Part shown: piece by piece, positions 25,505 through 32,352 of the stretch
How positions within the stretch are numbered: position 1 is the stretch's first letter
Layout: every line of letters starts with the position of its first letter
Assembly (NCBI GenBank): GCA_902567135.1
Contig: CACFLO010000012.1
Span: 1-32,352 of the forward strand
Direction: 5' to 3'
Length of the DNA: 32,352 bases
DNA from: an uncultured Alphaproteobacteria bacterium
GTDB lineage: Bacteria; Pseudomonadota; Alphaproteobacteria; HIMB59; GCA-002718135
The notes under the pieces: model-generated
Told to the model about the DNA's origin: nothing
Seen by the model: only the letters and a program-made list of their open reading frames with translations
The model's database searches: none
Position numbers and translations under genes: made by a program

Positions 25505-26216
25505 TTTTTTAAGTAATGTTAAATCTGTTTCTTTGGCAGTATTTATAGCTTTATTAATCAGATCATTTGTAGCTGAACCTTTCAATATTCCCTCAGGATC
25601 TATGAAGCCTAATATACTGGTTGGGGATTTTATTTTTGTTTCCAAGTGGTCTTACGGTTACTCAAAGCATTCTTTACCTTTTTCAATTCCTATTATTCCC
25701 AAAAAAATTTTCCATAAAAATCCAGAAAGAGGGGATGTTGTAGTATTTAAAACTCCTGAAGATAATAGAACTGATTATATAAAAAGAGTTATTGGAATTC
25801 CAGGTGATAAAATTAGAATAATTAATGGTCAGATTATTATTAATGATGAAAAAATAATTAGAAAAAAAGTTAATGATTTTATTGATAGTGACAATAATAT
25901 ATCTCTAAAACGTAATAGACAATACATAGAATATTTTGAAAATTTTCAAATTGAAGTATTAGATATCATGGATAATGGAATTGTAGATAATACTAAATTA
26001 TATGAAGTTCCTGAAGGTCATTTCTTTGTTATGGGAGACAATAGAGATAATTCTCAAGATAGTAGGTTTGATAATATTATAGGTTATATTCCTTTTGAAA
26101 ATTTAGTAGGAAAAGCTCGTTTTGTTTTTTTCTCTTTAGAAAATTCACGTTTCTTGCAGTTATGGAAGTGGCCAAAATCAATTAGAGCAGAAAGAATATT
26201 CAAGCCTATTAAATGA
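25482..26216 (+). CDS. lepB: Signal peptidase I
   Basis: Cleaves signal peptides of secreted proteins at the outer face of the inner membrane; 244 residues. One N-terminal membrane anchor (about 13-30) precedes the catalytic Ser40 in NIPSGSMKPNILVGD (35-49). The general base is K101 in TDYIKRVIGIPGD (97-109). The structural box MGDNRDNSQDSR lies near 185-196. ATG 25482 lies within the 3' end of acpS (23-base overlap), and this start gives the normal N-terminal anchor. It is joined to rnc by an ATGA overlap. Confidence 0.95.
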   Translation: MKTKKQNSFLSNVKSVSLAVFIALLIRSFVAEPFNIPSGSMKPNILVGDFIFVSKWSYGYSKHSLPFSIPIIPKKIFHKNPERGDVVVFKTPEDNRTDYIKRVIGIPGDKIRIINGQIIINDEKIIRKKVNDFIDSDNNISLKRNRQYIEYFENFQIEVLDIMDNGIVDNTKLYEVPEGHFFVMGDNRDNSQDSRFDNIIGYIPFENLVGKARFVFFSLENSRFLQLWKWPKSIRAERIFKPIK

Positions 26217-26908
26217 TAAGTAAAAAAAAAATTAATCAATTAGAAAAAATTATTTCTTATAAATTTAAAGATAAGAAACTTTTAGTAAATGCATTAGTGC
26301 ACTCAAGTTATATTGCTGAAAATAAAAAAAAAAATCTTAAAGAAGCTAGTGATTTTGAAAGATTAGAATTTTTAGGCGATAGGGTATTAGGTTTGGCAAT
26401 ATCTTCTATAATTTATAAAAAATTTAATAAAAATAATGAAGGTGATTTATCAAAGAAACTTTCATATTTAGTTCAAAAAAACTTTTTGTATAAAATCTCA
26501 ACAAATCTTGAGATTGATAAATTTCTTAAATTCTCATCTAAAAAAAATAATAAAATGAATATTTCAATTTTGTCCGATTCAATAGAGTCACTTATTGGTG
26601 CTTTATATTTGGATGGAGGTTTTATGATTGCTCAAAAGTTCATTAAGTCCACATGGGGACCATATTTAGATATTGAAAATAAAAATATGCAGGACCCTAA
26701 AACTAACTTACAAGAACTTTCTCAGCAAAAATTAAAAAAACTTCCAGAATATAAATTAGTCAAAAAAGAAGGTCCTTCACACTCACCTACTTTTACAATT
26801 TCATTAAAAGTATTAAATTTAAAAAAAATTGTAAGCAGTGGATCATCAATAAGAGATGCTGAGAAAAATGCAGCATCTATTGCTTTAAAATTAATTAATG
26901 AACAGTAA
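26213..26908 (+). CDS. rnc: Ribonuclease III
   Basis: Cuts double-stranded RNA, including the rRNA precursor; 231 residues. The signature FERLEFLGDRVLGLAIS (48-64) provides the catalytic acidic residues E52 and D56, and ILSDSIESLIGALYLDGG provides the second Asp/Glu pair. The C-terminal double-stranded RNA-binding domain (about 158-230) begins DPKTNLQELSQQKLKKLPEY and ends ASIALKLINEQ. The coding sequence contains uninterrupted A runs of 10 (26222-26231, codons 4-7) and 11 bases (26324-26334). It overlaps lepB by 4 and era by 11 bases. Confidence 0.95.
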   Translation: MISKKKINQLEKIISYKFKDKKLLVNALVHSSYIAENKKKNLKEASDFERLEFLGDRVLGLAISSIIYKKFNKNNEGDLSKKLSYLVQKNFLYKISTNLEIDKFLKFSSKKNNKMNISILSDSIESLIGALYLDGGFMIAQKFIKSTWGPYLDIENKNMQDPKTNLQELSQQKLKKLPEYKLVKKEGPSHSPTFTISLKVLNLKKIVSSGSSIRDAEKNAASIALKLINEQ

Positions 26909-27740
26909 GATAATTAAAATTAGTATTGTTGGTAGGACAAATGCTGGTAAATCTACTTTAATAAATAAAATTATAGGTGAAAAAATATCAATTCAAAATA
27001 AAAAAATAAATACTACGCAAGAAATGATTATTGGAATTAAAAATATTAAGAATACACAGATACTTTTTTATGATACTCCTGGTTCTAATTTCTTAAAAAT
27101 TTCTAACAACCAATCAAAAAAACTTAAACAAAATTTGTGGAATGGCATAGATGAGTCAGATTTAATTTTATATATGATTGATTCTAATAGGCTAAATATG
27201 CGCTTTCTTTATGATCAAATAGATAAAATTAAAGAAGTTAAAAAAAAAATATTCATTATTTTCAATAAAATTGATTTGATTTCGAAAAAAAAACTTTTAC
27301 CTATTATTGCTCAAATTAATAATAAATTTAAAATAGAGTCTTTTTTTACATTATCAGCAAAAAATAATATTGGGATTCAAGAACTTTTGAGTGAATTAAT
27401 CAAATATTCATATTCTTCTAAATGGATATATTCGAAAGACGAAATAACTAACAAAGATGATAAATTTATCCTATCTGAATTATTAAGAGAAACAATGTTA
27501 ACATATCTTAATAAAGAAATACCATACAATATTAGTATTGTAACTTCTCATTATAAAATATTAAAAAGTTCAGAAATTAAAATCAAACAAAAAATCTATA
27601 TTAATGAAAAAAGATATAAAAAAATTATTTTAGGAAAAAATGGTGGTATGATAAAAAAAATAAGGGAGAATTGTCAAAAAAAAATAAAAAAAATTTTTGG
27701 AAAAAAAATACATTTATATCTTGAATTAATTATTCAATGA
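26898..27740 (+). CDS. era: GTPase Era
   Basis: Ribosome-assembly GTPase that binds the 3' end of 16S rRNA; 280 residues. The GTPase domain shows G1 GRTNAGKST (10-18), the NTTQE switch I region, G3 DTPGS, G4 NKID and G5 SAKNNIG. The C-terminal KH domain (about 195-280) contains KKIILGKNGGMIKKIRE. That domain is extremely Lys/Ile-rich and its DNA has three A runs of 8-9 bases (27676-27708). The rnc-era-recO order is standard. It overlaps rnc by 11 bases and recO by 4. Confidence 0.95.
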   Translation: MNSKIIKISIVGRTNAGKSTLINKIIGEKISIQNKKINTTQEMIIGIKNIKNTQILFYDTPGSNFLKISNNQSKKLKQNLWNGIDESDLILYMIDSNRLNMRFLYDQIDKIKEVKKKIFIIFNKIDLISKKKLLPIIAQINNKFKIESFFTLSAKNNIGIQELLSELIKYSYSSKWIYSKDEITNKDDKFILSELLRETMLTYLNKEIPYNISIVTSHYKILKSSEIKIKQKIYINEKRYKKIILGKNGGMIKKIRENCQKKIKKIFGKKIHLYLELIIQ

Positions 27741-28453
27741 CAGAAAATAAAACTAAGGGTATTCTATTATACAATAAATTATCTTCAGAAAATAATTTAT
27801 TTTTGAAATTTTTAACTGAAGATGATGAAATATTAACTGGTATTAGTTTTGGTGGATCAACAAAGAAGAAAAAAAATATTTATCAATTAGGATATTTTTT
27901 AAATTTAAATATTAAGATTAAAAATTCTAATTTACCTAAAAATATATCTGGCGAATTATCAAAACCTTATATTTATGATATCTTTATAGATAAGTATAAA
28001 TTGCATTCCTTATTATCTATTACATCTTTATTAAATTTATCAATTATTGAAGGTCAAAAAATTAGAGGTTTATATGAAAGTACTAATAAAATTATTAATT
28101 TAATATCTAAAAAAGAGAATTGGTTAGTTGATTATTTTTTATATTTACTAAATTTACTAAAATTAATAGGATATGAAATTGATTTTACTAATAAACTATC
28201 ATTAAATTATCTAAATTTGGATACATTGCAATTTGTTGACAAAAATTCAAATAAATCAATAGTTTTTCCTCATAATTTACTAAACAAATCAGTAAAAATA
28301 AATTTTGCAGATGTTGATTCTTTTTTTAAAATATTTGAGATAATTTTGCAAAATCATCATTTAAATAATATGAATCTTAATATACCTACTAATTATCTAA
28401 AGTTTAAAAAAATAATCTTAGGATTTTTGTCAAAAAATGAAAAGAATAATTAA
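27737..28453 (+). CDS. recO: DNA repair protein RecO
   Basis: Recombination mediator that loads RecA with RecR; 238 residues. The N-terminal OB fold begins TKGILLYNKLSSENNLFLKF and contains ILTGISFGGSTKKKKNIYQL, as in the family (the short basic stretch replaces the usual G-x-R-x-x-x). The rest is helical and weakly conserved. There is no Cys cluster, so no zinc finger of the Deinococcus type. The call depends strongly on the rnc-era-recO context and the N-terminal pattern. It overlaps era by 4 bases (ATGA) and parC by 17. Confidence 0.85.
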   Translation: MTENKTKGILLYNKLSSENNLFLKFLTEDDEILTGISFGGSTKKKKNIYQLGYFLNLNIKIKNSNLPKNISGELSKPYIYDIFIDKYKLHSLLSITSLLNLSIIEGQKIRGLYESTNKIINLISKKENWLVDYFLYLLNLLKLIGYEIDFTNKLSLNYLNLDTLQFVDKNSNKSIVFPHNLLNKSVKINFADVDSFFKIFEIILQNHHLNNMNLNIPTNYLKFKKIILGFLSKNEKNN

Positions 28454-30629
28454 GGATGATATTAATGAAATTCTAAAGAGTAGATATCTCTCATATGCAG
28501 TATCTACTATAATTTCTAGGTCTCTTCCTGATTTAAGAGATGGATTAAAACCAGTTCATAGAAGAATAATTTATTCTATGTATTTGCTGAAATTATTTAA
28601 TAATTCACCTTTTAAAAAATCAGCACGGATTGTTGGTGATGTTATGGGTAAATTTCATCCTCATGGTGATCAAGCGATTTATCAAAGCTTAGTAAGAATG
28701 GCTCAGGATTATTCTTCACGACTTACTTTGATTGAGGGACAGGGTAATTTTGGAAATATTGATGGTGATAATGCAGCTGCTATGAGATATACCGAAGCAA
28801 GACTAGAGGGAGTAACTGAATTATTTTTTGACGGTATAGAGGAAGACTCTACTACTTTTAGTGATAATTATGATGGTCAAAACCTTGAACCAGATGTCTT
28901 GCCATCTAAATTACCTAATATTTTGTTAAATGGTTCAACAGGTATTGCGGTTGGAATGGCAACTAATATTCCACCACACAATTTAATAGAAATAAATGAT
29001 TGCTTAACTAAACTAATACTTAAACCAAACTCTTCAGAATCCGAACTTCTTAAAATAATTAAAGGACCTGATTTGCCAACAGGAGGTGAAATTATATTAA
29101 GTTCTAGTGAAAAGAGAAATATTTATAAGAAAGGTTCAGGCTCTTTTCTTATTAACTCAAAGTGGCATGATGAAAAAATAAAAAATGGTTTGTATGAGAT
29201 AGTTATTACTGAAATCCCATTTCAAGTTAATAAAGTTAAAATTATTGAACAGCTTGCCAATTTGATTAATCAAAAAAAAATACCACTGGACGATGTTAGA
29301 GATGAATCAGATGAAAAGATAAGAATTGTCCTTAAACCTAAAAACAGAAATATAGATAAAAAAAAATTAGTAGATTTATGTTTTAAATTAACAGACTTAT
29401 CTATTAAATATTCATGCAACTTTAATGTTTTAGAGAAGGGCCGCATTCCAAAACAACTAGGTTTAAAATCAATACTTTCTCAATTTATTGATTTTAGAAA
29501 AAATACTGTAAAACGTAAATCGAAATTTAATATAAATAAAAACAACCAAAGATTAGAAATACTTAAAGGTTATTTAATTGTATTTGCAAATTTAGATAAA
29601 ATAATAAAAATTATTAGAATTAAAGACGATCCAAAAAAAGAAATAATTAAGGCGTTTAAATTATCAGAAGTACAGGCTGAAGCAATTTTAAATATGCGCC
29701 TTGGTTCTTTAAAAAAATTAGATGAATTAAATATCAATAAAGAAATAAAGAAATTAAAAGAAATTAATACTGATCTTAAAAAACTTGTTAACAATGATGA
29801 TTATTTGAGTCAATTTTTAATAAAAGAAATTAAAGAAATAAATGAAACATTAAGTGAAAAAATCAAAACAAGAAGAAGTAAAGTTAATACAGCAGATGAC
29901 TATCAATTAGATATTGAAATCGATGAATTTACAGAAATTGAAAAATTTAATGTTTTAGTTACTAAAGATAATCTTCTTAAAAAAGTAAAAGATTATTCTG
30001 AAGATTATAAAGAAAAAGATAATAACATCAGAACCTCTATACCTATTACATCTAATCAAAAACTTTTAATCTTTTTATCCTCTGGCAAAGCTTTAACTTT
30101 AGATCCAAATTTACTACCAAGTGGTAAATCTTCACCAAAATCCTTTATCGAACTGATCAATGTAGGTGTTGATGAAAAATTAATTGCTGTCTTAAATGCT
30201 AACACACAAAAAAAATTGCTTCTTGTCTCTAAATTTGGAAAAGGTTTTATTTCAATTACTGAAAAAATGATTACGAATCAAAGAAAAGGTAAAAATATAA
30301 TTAATCTAAAGAATAATGACCAACTACTAAACGTTCATCATTTAGAATATAATCACTTAGCTTTAGTGTCCAAAAATGAAAAATTACTTATTTTTGAAAC
30401 ATCATCTCTTCCAACTTTAAACAAGGGCTCAGGAGTTCAATTAATGAAAATCAAGGATAAAGATTTTATTGTGGATAGTTGCTTATTTGATCTATGTGAA
30501 GGCTTGTTATGGACTAAAGCTTCAAAACACAAACACTTAAAAGATATTGATTTTTGGATAGGTAAAAGAGCTCAAGTAGGTAAAAAAGTTCCAAGAGGAT
30601 TTAACAAAAATCTCAAATTTAATAGTTAA
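28437..30629 (+). CDS. parC: DNA topoisomerase IV subunit A
   Basis: The DNA-cutting subunit of topoisomerase IV, which decatenates replicated chromosomes; 730 residues. The catalytic tyrosine is Y118 in AAAMRYTEARL. Also present are SLPDLRDGLKPVHRRIIYSM (29-48) and GKFHPHGDQAIYQSLVRMAQ (71-90). It is called ParC rather than GyrA because of the shorter length, the short beta-propeller C-terminal domain (about 490-730) and the alphaproteobacterial ParC-type KFHPHGDQA sequence; no GyrA-box QRRGGKG is seen in the tail. It overlaps recO by 17 bases. parE is not in the window. Confidence 0.92.
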   Translation: MKRIIKDDINEILKSRYLSYAVSTIISRSLPDLRDGLKPVHRRIIYSMYLLKLFNNSPFKKSARIVGDVMGKFHPHGDQAIYQSLVRMAQDYSSRLTLIEGQGNFGNIDGDNAAAMRYTEARLEGVTELFFDGIEEDSTTFSDNYDGQNLEPDVLPSKLPNILLNGSTGIAVGMATNIPPHNLIEINDCLTKLILKPNSSESELLKIIKGPDLPTGGEIILSSSEKRNIYKKGSGSFLINSKWHDEKIKNGLYEIVITEIPFQVNKVKIIEQLANLINQKKIPLDDVRDESDEKIRIVLKPKNRNIDKKKLVDLCFKLTDLSIKYSCNFNVLEKGRIPKQLGLKSILSQFIDFRKNTVKRKSKFNINKNNQRLEILKGYLIVFANLDKIIKIIRIKDDPKKEIIKAFKLSEVQAEAILNMRLGSLKKLDELNINKEIKKLKEINTDLKKLVNNDDYLSQFLIKEIKEINETLSEKIKTRRSKVNTADDYQLDIEIDEFTEIEKFNVLVTKDNLLKKVKDYSEDYKEKDNNIRTSIPITSNQKLLIFLSSGKALTLDPNLLPSGKSSPKSFIELINVGVDEKLIAVLNANTQKKLLLVSKFGKGFISITEKMITNQRKGKNIINLKNNDQLLNVHHLEYNHLALVSKNEKLLIFETSSLPTLNKGSGVQLMKIKDKDFIVDSCLFDLCEGLLWTKASKHKHLKDIDFWIGKRAQVGKKVPRGFNKNLKFNS

Positions 30630-30664
30630 CTTATTATTATTATTCATTTAAATACTTCAATCTT

Positions 30665-31780
30665 ATGAAAGGTAATTATCTTAATACACAATCAATTTTA
30701 GCAATGAAAGGTGCAGGTTATTACTCTGCAAAAACAGCAGGTGCTAAAATGGCTATCGATAAAACATTAAAAGTAATTGAAAATGCTCTAAAAACTATCC
30801 CATCAACGGAAATACTAAAGTTTGCTGATTTTGGGAGTGCTGATGGAGGCACCAGTCAAGAAATGTGGTTTAATGTTATTAAGTTAATTAGAGAAAAAGG
30901 CGATGATAGACAAATTGAAATTTTGTATACTGATTTAGCTTCAAATGACTTTTCCACCCTTTTTAAAACTATGCAAGGAATGCATGGTAATTCCCAATTT
31001 GCATTTCAAAATATTTTTTCAAATGTTTATGTTCACGGATGTGGAACTGGTTTTCATCAACAATTAATGGCTAATAATTCATTAACATTAGGTTTTTCAG
31101 CAACTGCAATGCATTATGTTTCAGAAAGACCATGCCTAATAGAAAATCATGTTCATATGACTGGTGCAAATGAACGTGAAAAACAATTATTTAAAGATCA
31201 AGCAAATAAAGATTGGGAAACTATTTTATTAAATAGATCAAAAGAGATGATAAATGGCGGACGCTTTATTTGTATTAATTTTGGAATAGATGAAAGGGGT
31301 AGATGTTTAGGTAATACAGGCGGTCATGTAATGTTTAATAATTTTGCTAAAAATTGGAAACAACTTGAAAATCAGGGATTAATTACAAATCAAGAATTTA
31401 TTAATGCAACTTTCACTCAACATTATAGAACTCTAGAAGAATTTAAGAAGCCATTTGAAAATAAAGACTCAGTTATATCAAAATCTGGATTAGTTCTTAA
31501 ATCATGTGAGACAATGATCACTGATTGTCCTTATAAAATTCACTATTTAAAAAATAAAGATACAATGTCATCTGAAGAATATGCCAAAACCCTTATTCCT
31601 ACTATGAGAAGTTGGTCAGAGACGGTTTTTAAAAATGCTTTAATAGATAGAAGCGAAAATGAAATAAATGAAATTGTTGATAAATTTTATGATTTATATA
31701 TCGAGGAAGTATCAAATGACCCTGAAGGTCATTCCATGGATTATGTACATGTTATTATGGATATAGAAAAAATTAGTTAA
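30665..31780 (+). CDS. SABATH-family SAM-dependent carboxyl methyltransferase
   Basis: A methyltransferase of 371 residues, the usual SABATH size. Best-studied members methylate the carboxyl of plant acids such as salicylate, jasmonate and indole-acetate. The SAM-binding motif I is FADFGSADGGTSQEMW (53-68), equivalent to the plant ADLGCSSGPNT motif. EILYTDLASNDFSTLF (85-100) matches the NDLPxNDFN motif, and GFSATAMHYVSERP (143-156) matches the SSYSLHWLS motif. At sites that hold the substrate carboxyl in plant enzymes the residues differ: K28 where Gln is usual and Y151 where Trp is usual. The substrate is unknown. It lies 35 bases after parC; its stop overlaps the convergent gene by 4 bases. 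Confidence 0.85.
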   Translation: MKGNYLNTQSILAMKGAGYYSAKTAGAKMAIDKTLKVIENALKTIPSTEILKFADFGSADGGTSQEMWFNVIKLIREKGDDRQIEILYTDLASNDFSTLFKTMQGMHGNSQFAFQNIFSNVYVHGCGTGFHQQLMANNSLTLGFSATAMHYVSERPCLIENHVHMTGANEREKQLFKDQANKDWETILLNRSKEMINGGRFICINFGIDERGRCLGNTGGHVMFNNFAKNWKQLENQGLITNQEFINATFTQHYRTLEEFKKPFENKDSVISKSGLVLKSCETMITDCPYKIHYLKNKDTMSSEEYAKTLIPTMRSWSETVFKNALIDRSENEINEIVDKFYDLYIEEVSNDPEGHSMDYVHVIMDIEKIS

Positions 31781-32352
31781 AAATATAAAGAAATATTTTT
31801 GTGTACTGACTTACATCCTGCCAAATACAAGGCTTGCTCTTTATTTAATTGATCTTGTTTTCTTAGTGCAAATGTTTCTTTACCACTATCAAGTAAGTAA
31901 ACTAAATCACTTAAAAGTAATTGTTTTCCTAAATTCCTCCATTCAATCTCTTGAGTTAGAATAATTCTAGAATCATTTATTAATTTAATTGCTTCATCCT
32001 TCTTCTGGAAATTTTTCTTAATTAGCTTTCTTGCTTTTTTAATTGGCTTCTTAATATTTGACGTATCACTGAAAGAATTAAAATTTTTTTCAAAATCTTT
32101 TATTATTTTTTCAATTTGTTTATTTTCTTGAATTATATTTTTAATTAAATCATCATATAAATTATCAATAGATTTTAATTTATCAACATTTTGAAATTTT
32201 TTAATAAAATTAGAAATTTCATTATAGGAACTATCAACTGTTTTATTATAATTTAATTTTGTTTTATTTAAAATAGAAACAATATTATTAAATTTTTTAT
32301 TTTCCTCTTCCCAATTATTAGGAATTGTAAAATTAATTTTAGCTATTTTTTC
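31777..32352 (-). CDS. Uncharacterised Lys/Asn-rich, probably helical protein, C-terminal part
   Basis: An open frame runs on the minus strand from the window edge to TAA at 31779-31777, giving 191 residues; the start lies beyond the window. I do not recognise it. The visible part is polar and helix-forming (for example DDLIKNIIQENKQIEKIIKD), consistent with coiled coil. It is followed by a basic segment (KKPIKKARKLIKKNFQKK) and a better-mixed C-terminal domain: QEIEWRNLGKQLLLSDLVYL, then LRKQDQLNKEQALYLAGCKS. No membrane segment is seen. The absence of any stop over 191 codons in sequence this AT-rich supports a real gene. Its stop codon shares the bases TTAA with the stop of the SABATH gene. 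Confidence 0.75.
   Translation of the reverse strand, partial: EKIAKINFTIPNNWEEENKKFNNIVSILNKTKLNYNKTVDSSYNEISNFIKKFQNVDKLKSIDNLYDDLIKNIIQENKQIEKIIKDFEKNFNSFSDTSNIKKPIKKARKLIKKNFQKKDEAIKLINDSRIILTQEIEWRNLGKQLLLSDLVYLLDSGKETFALRKQDQLNKEQALYLAGCKSVHKNISLYF

Noticed and set aside
28437-30629. GyrA instead of ParC
   Set aside because: Length of 730, the short C-terminal domain and the KFHPHGDQA sequence fit ParC; no GyrA box was seen.
1-32352. CRISPR arrays, insertion sequences, riboswitches or long direct repeats
   Set aside because: None seen on reading both strands; short repeats such as the TTATTATTATTATT at about 30630 are simple AT-rich sequence.

Overview
This is a gene-dense, very AT-rich chromosomal segment from a streamlined bacterium, most likely a marine alphaproteobacterium of SAR11-like or HIMB59/AEGEAN-169-like type. 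That placement rests on gene order and content. It has a fused ispDF, ntrY-ntrX-trkA, gatCAB, pyrB-plsY-topA, rpoZ-spoT-acpS-lepB-rnc-era-recO, and an alphaproteobacterial-type ParC. Proteins are Lys/Asn/Ile-rich and there is almost no intergenic DNA. The exact lineage cannot be fixed from the window alone. There are no insertion sequences, CRISPR arrays or prophage blocks.

Layout, left to right. (1) 1-142: the 3' end of a COQ10/RatA-type START-domain gene, running convergently into a minus-strand operon ispDF > pgpA > cinA/pncC (2181 down to 134), for isoprenoid precursors, phospholipid and NMN recycling. (2) 2243-10894: one long plus-strand run, ntrY-ntrX-trkA, then a D-amino-acid aminotransferase, an inositol-monophosphatase-family enzyme, a beta-hydroxyacid dehydrogenase, an EamA exporter and msrB. 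(3) 17317 down to 10898: a minus-strand run ruvX > pyrB > plsY > topA > a papain-like PepC/bleomycin hydrolase > a 75-residue orphan. (4) 17323-20502: gatCAB, divergent from ruvX with only 5 bases between the start codons, then a convergent small membrane protein (20823-20485). (5) 21031-21122: tRNA-Ser(GCU), followed 9 bases later by a second long plus-strand run: dapA, smpB, rpoZ, spoT, acpS, lepB, rnc, era, recO, parC and a SABATH-family methyltransferase. (6) 32352-31777: the C-terminal part of an unrecognised Lys/Asn-rich protein on the minus strand.

Most of the window is housekeeping: pyrimidine, lysine and phospholipid synthesis, tRNA-dependent amidation, ribosome rescue, stringent response, secretion and topology. 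The points that stand out are these. PyrB carries an N-terminal extension of about 75 residues that looks like the start of a tyrosine recombinase. NtrX has lost the GAFTGA, Walker B and sensor II residues. There is a PepC-family peptidase and a SABATH methyltransferase with altered substrate-site residues. Genes usual at these loci in relatives (ntrBC, hfq-hflX, pyrC, dprA, pdxJ) are missing. Compaction is extreme: convergent genes overlap at their stops and divergent genes nearly share start sites. No stretch of 300 or more bases lacks a gene; the largest gap is about 207 bases (20824-21030).
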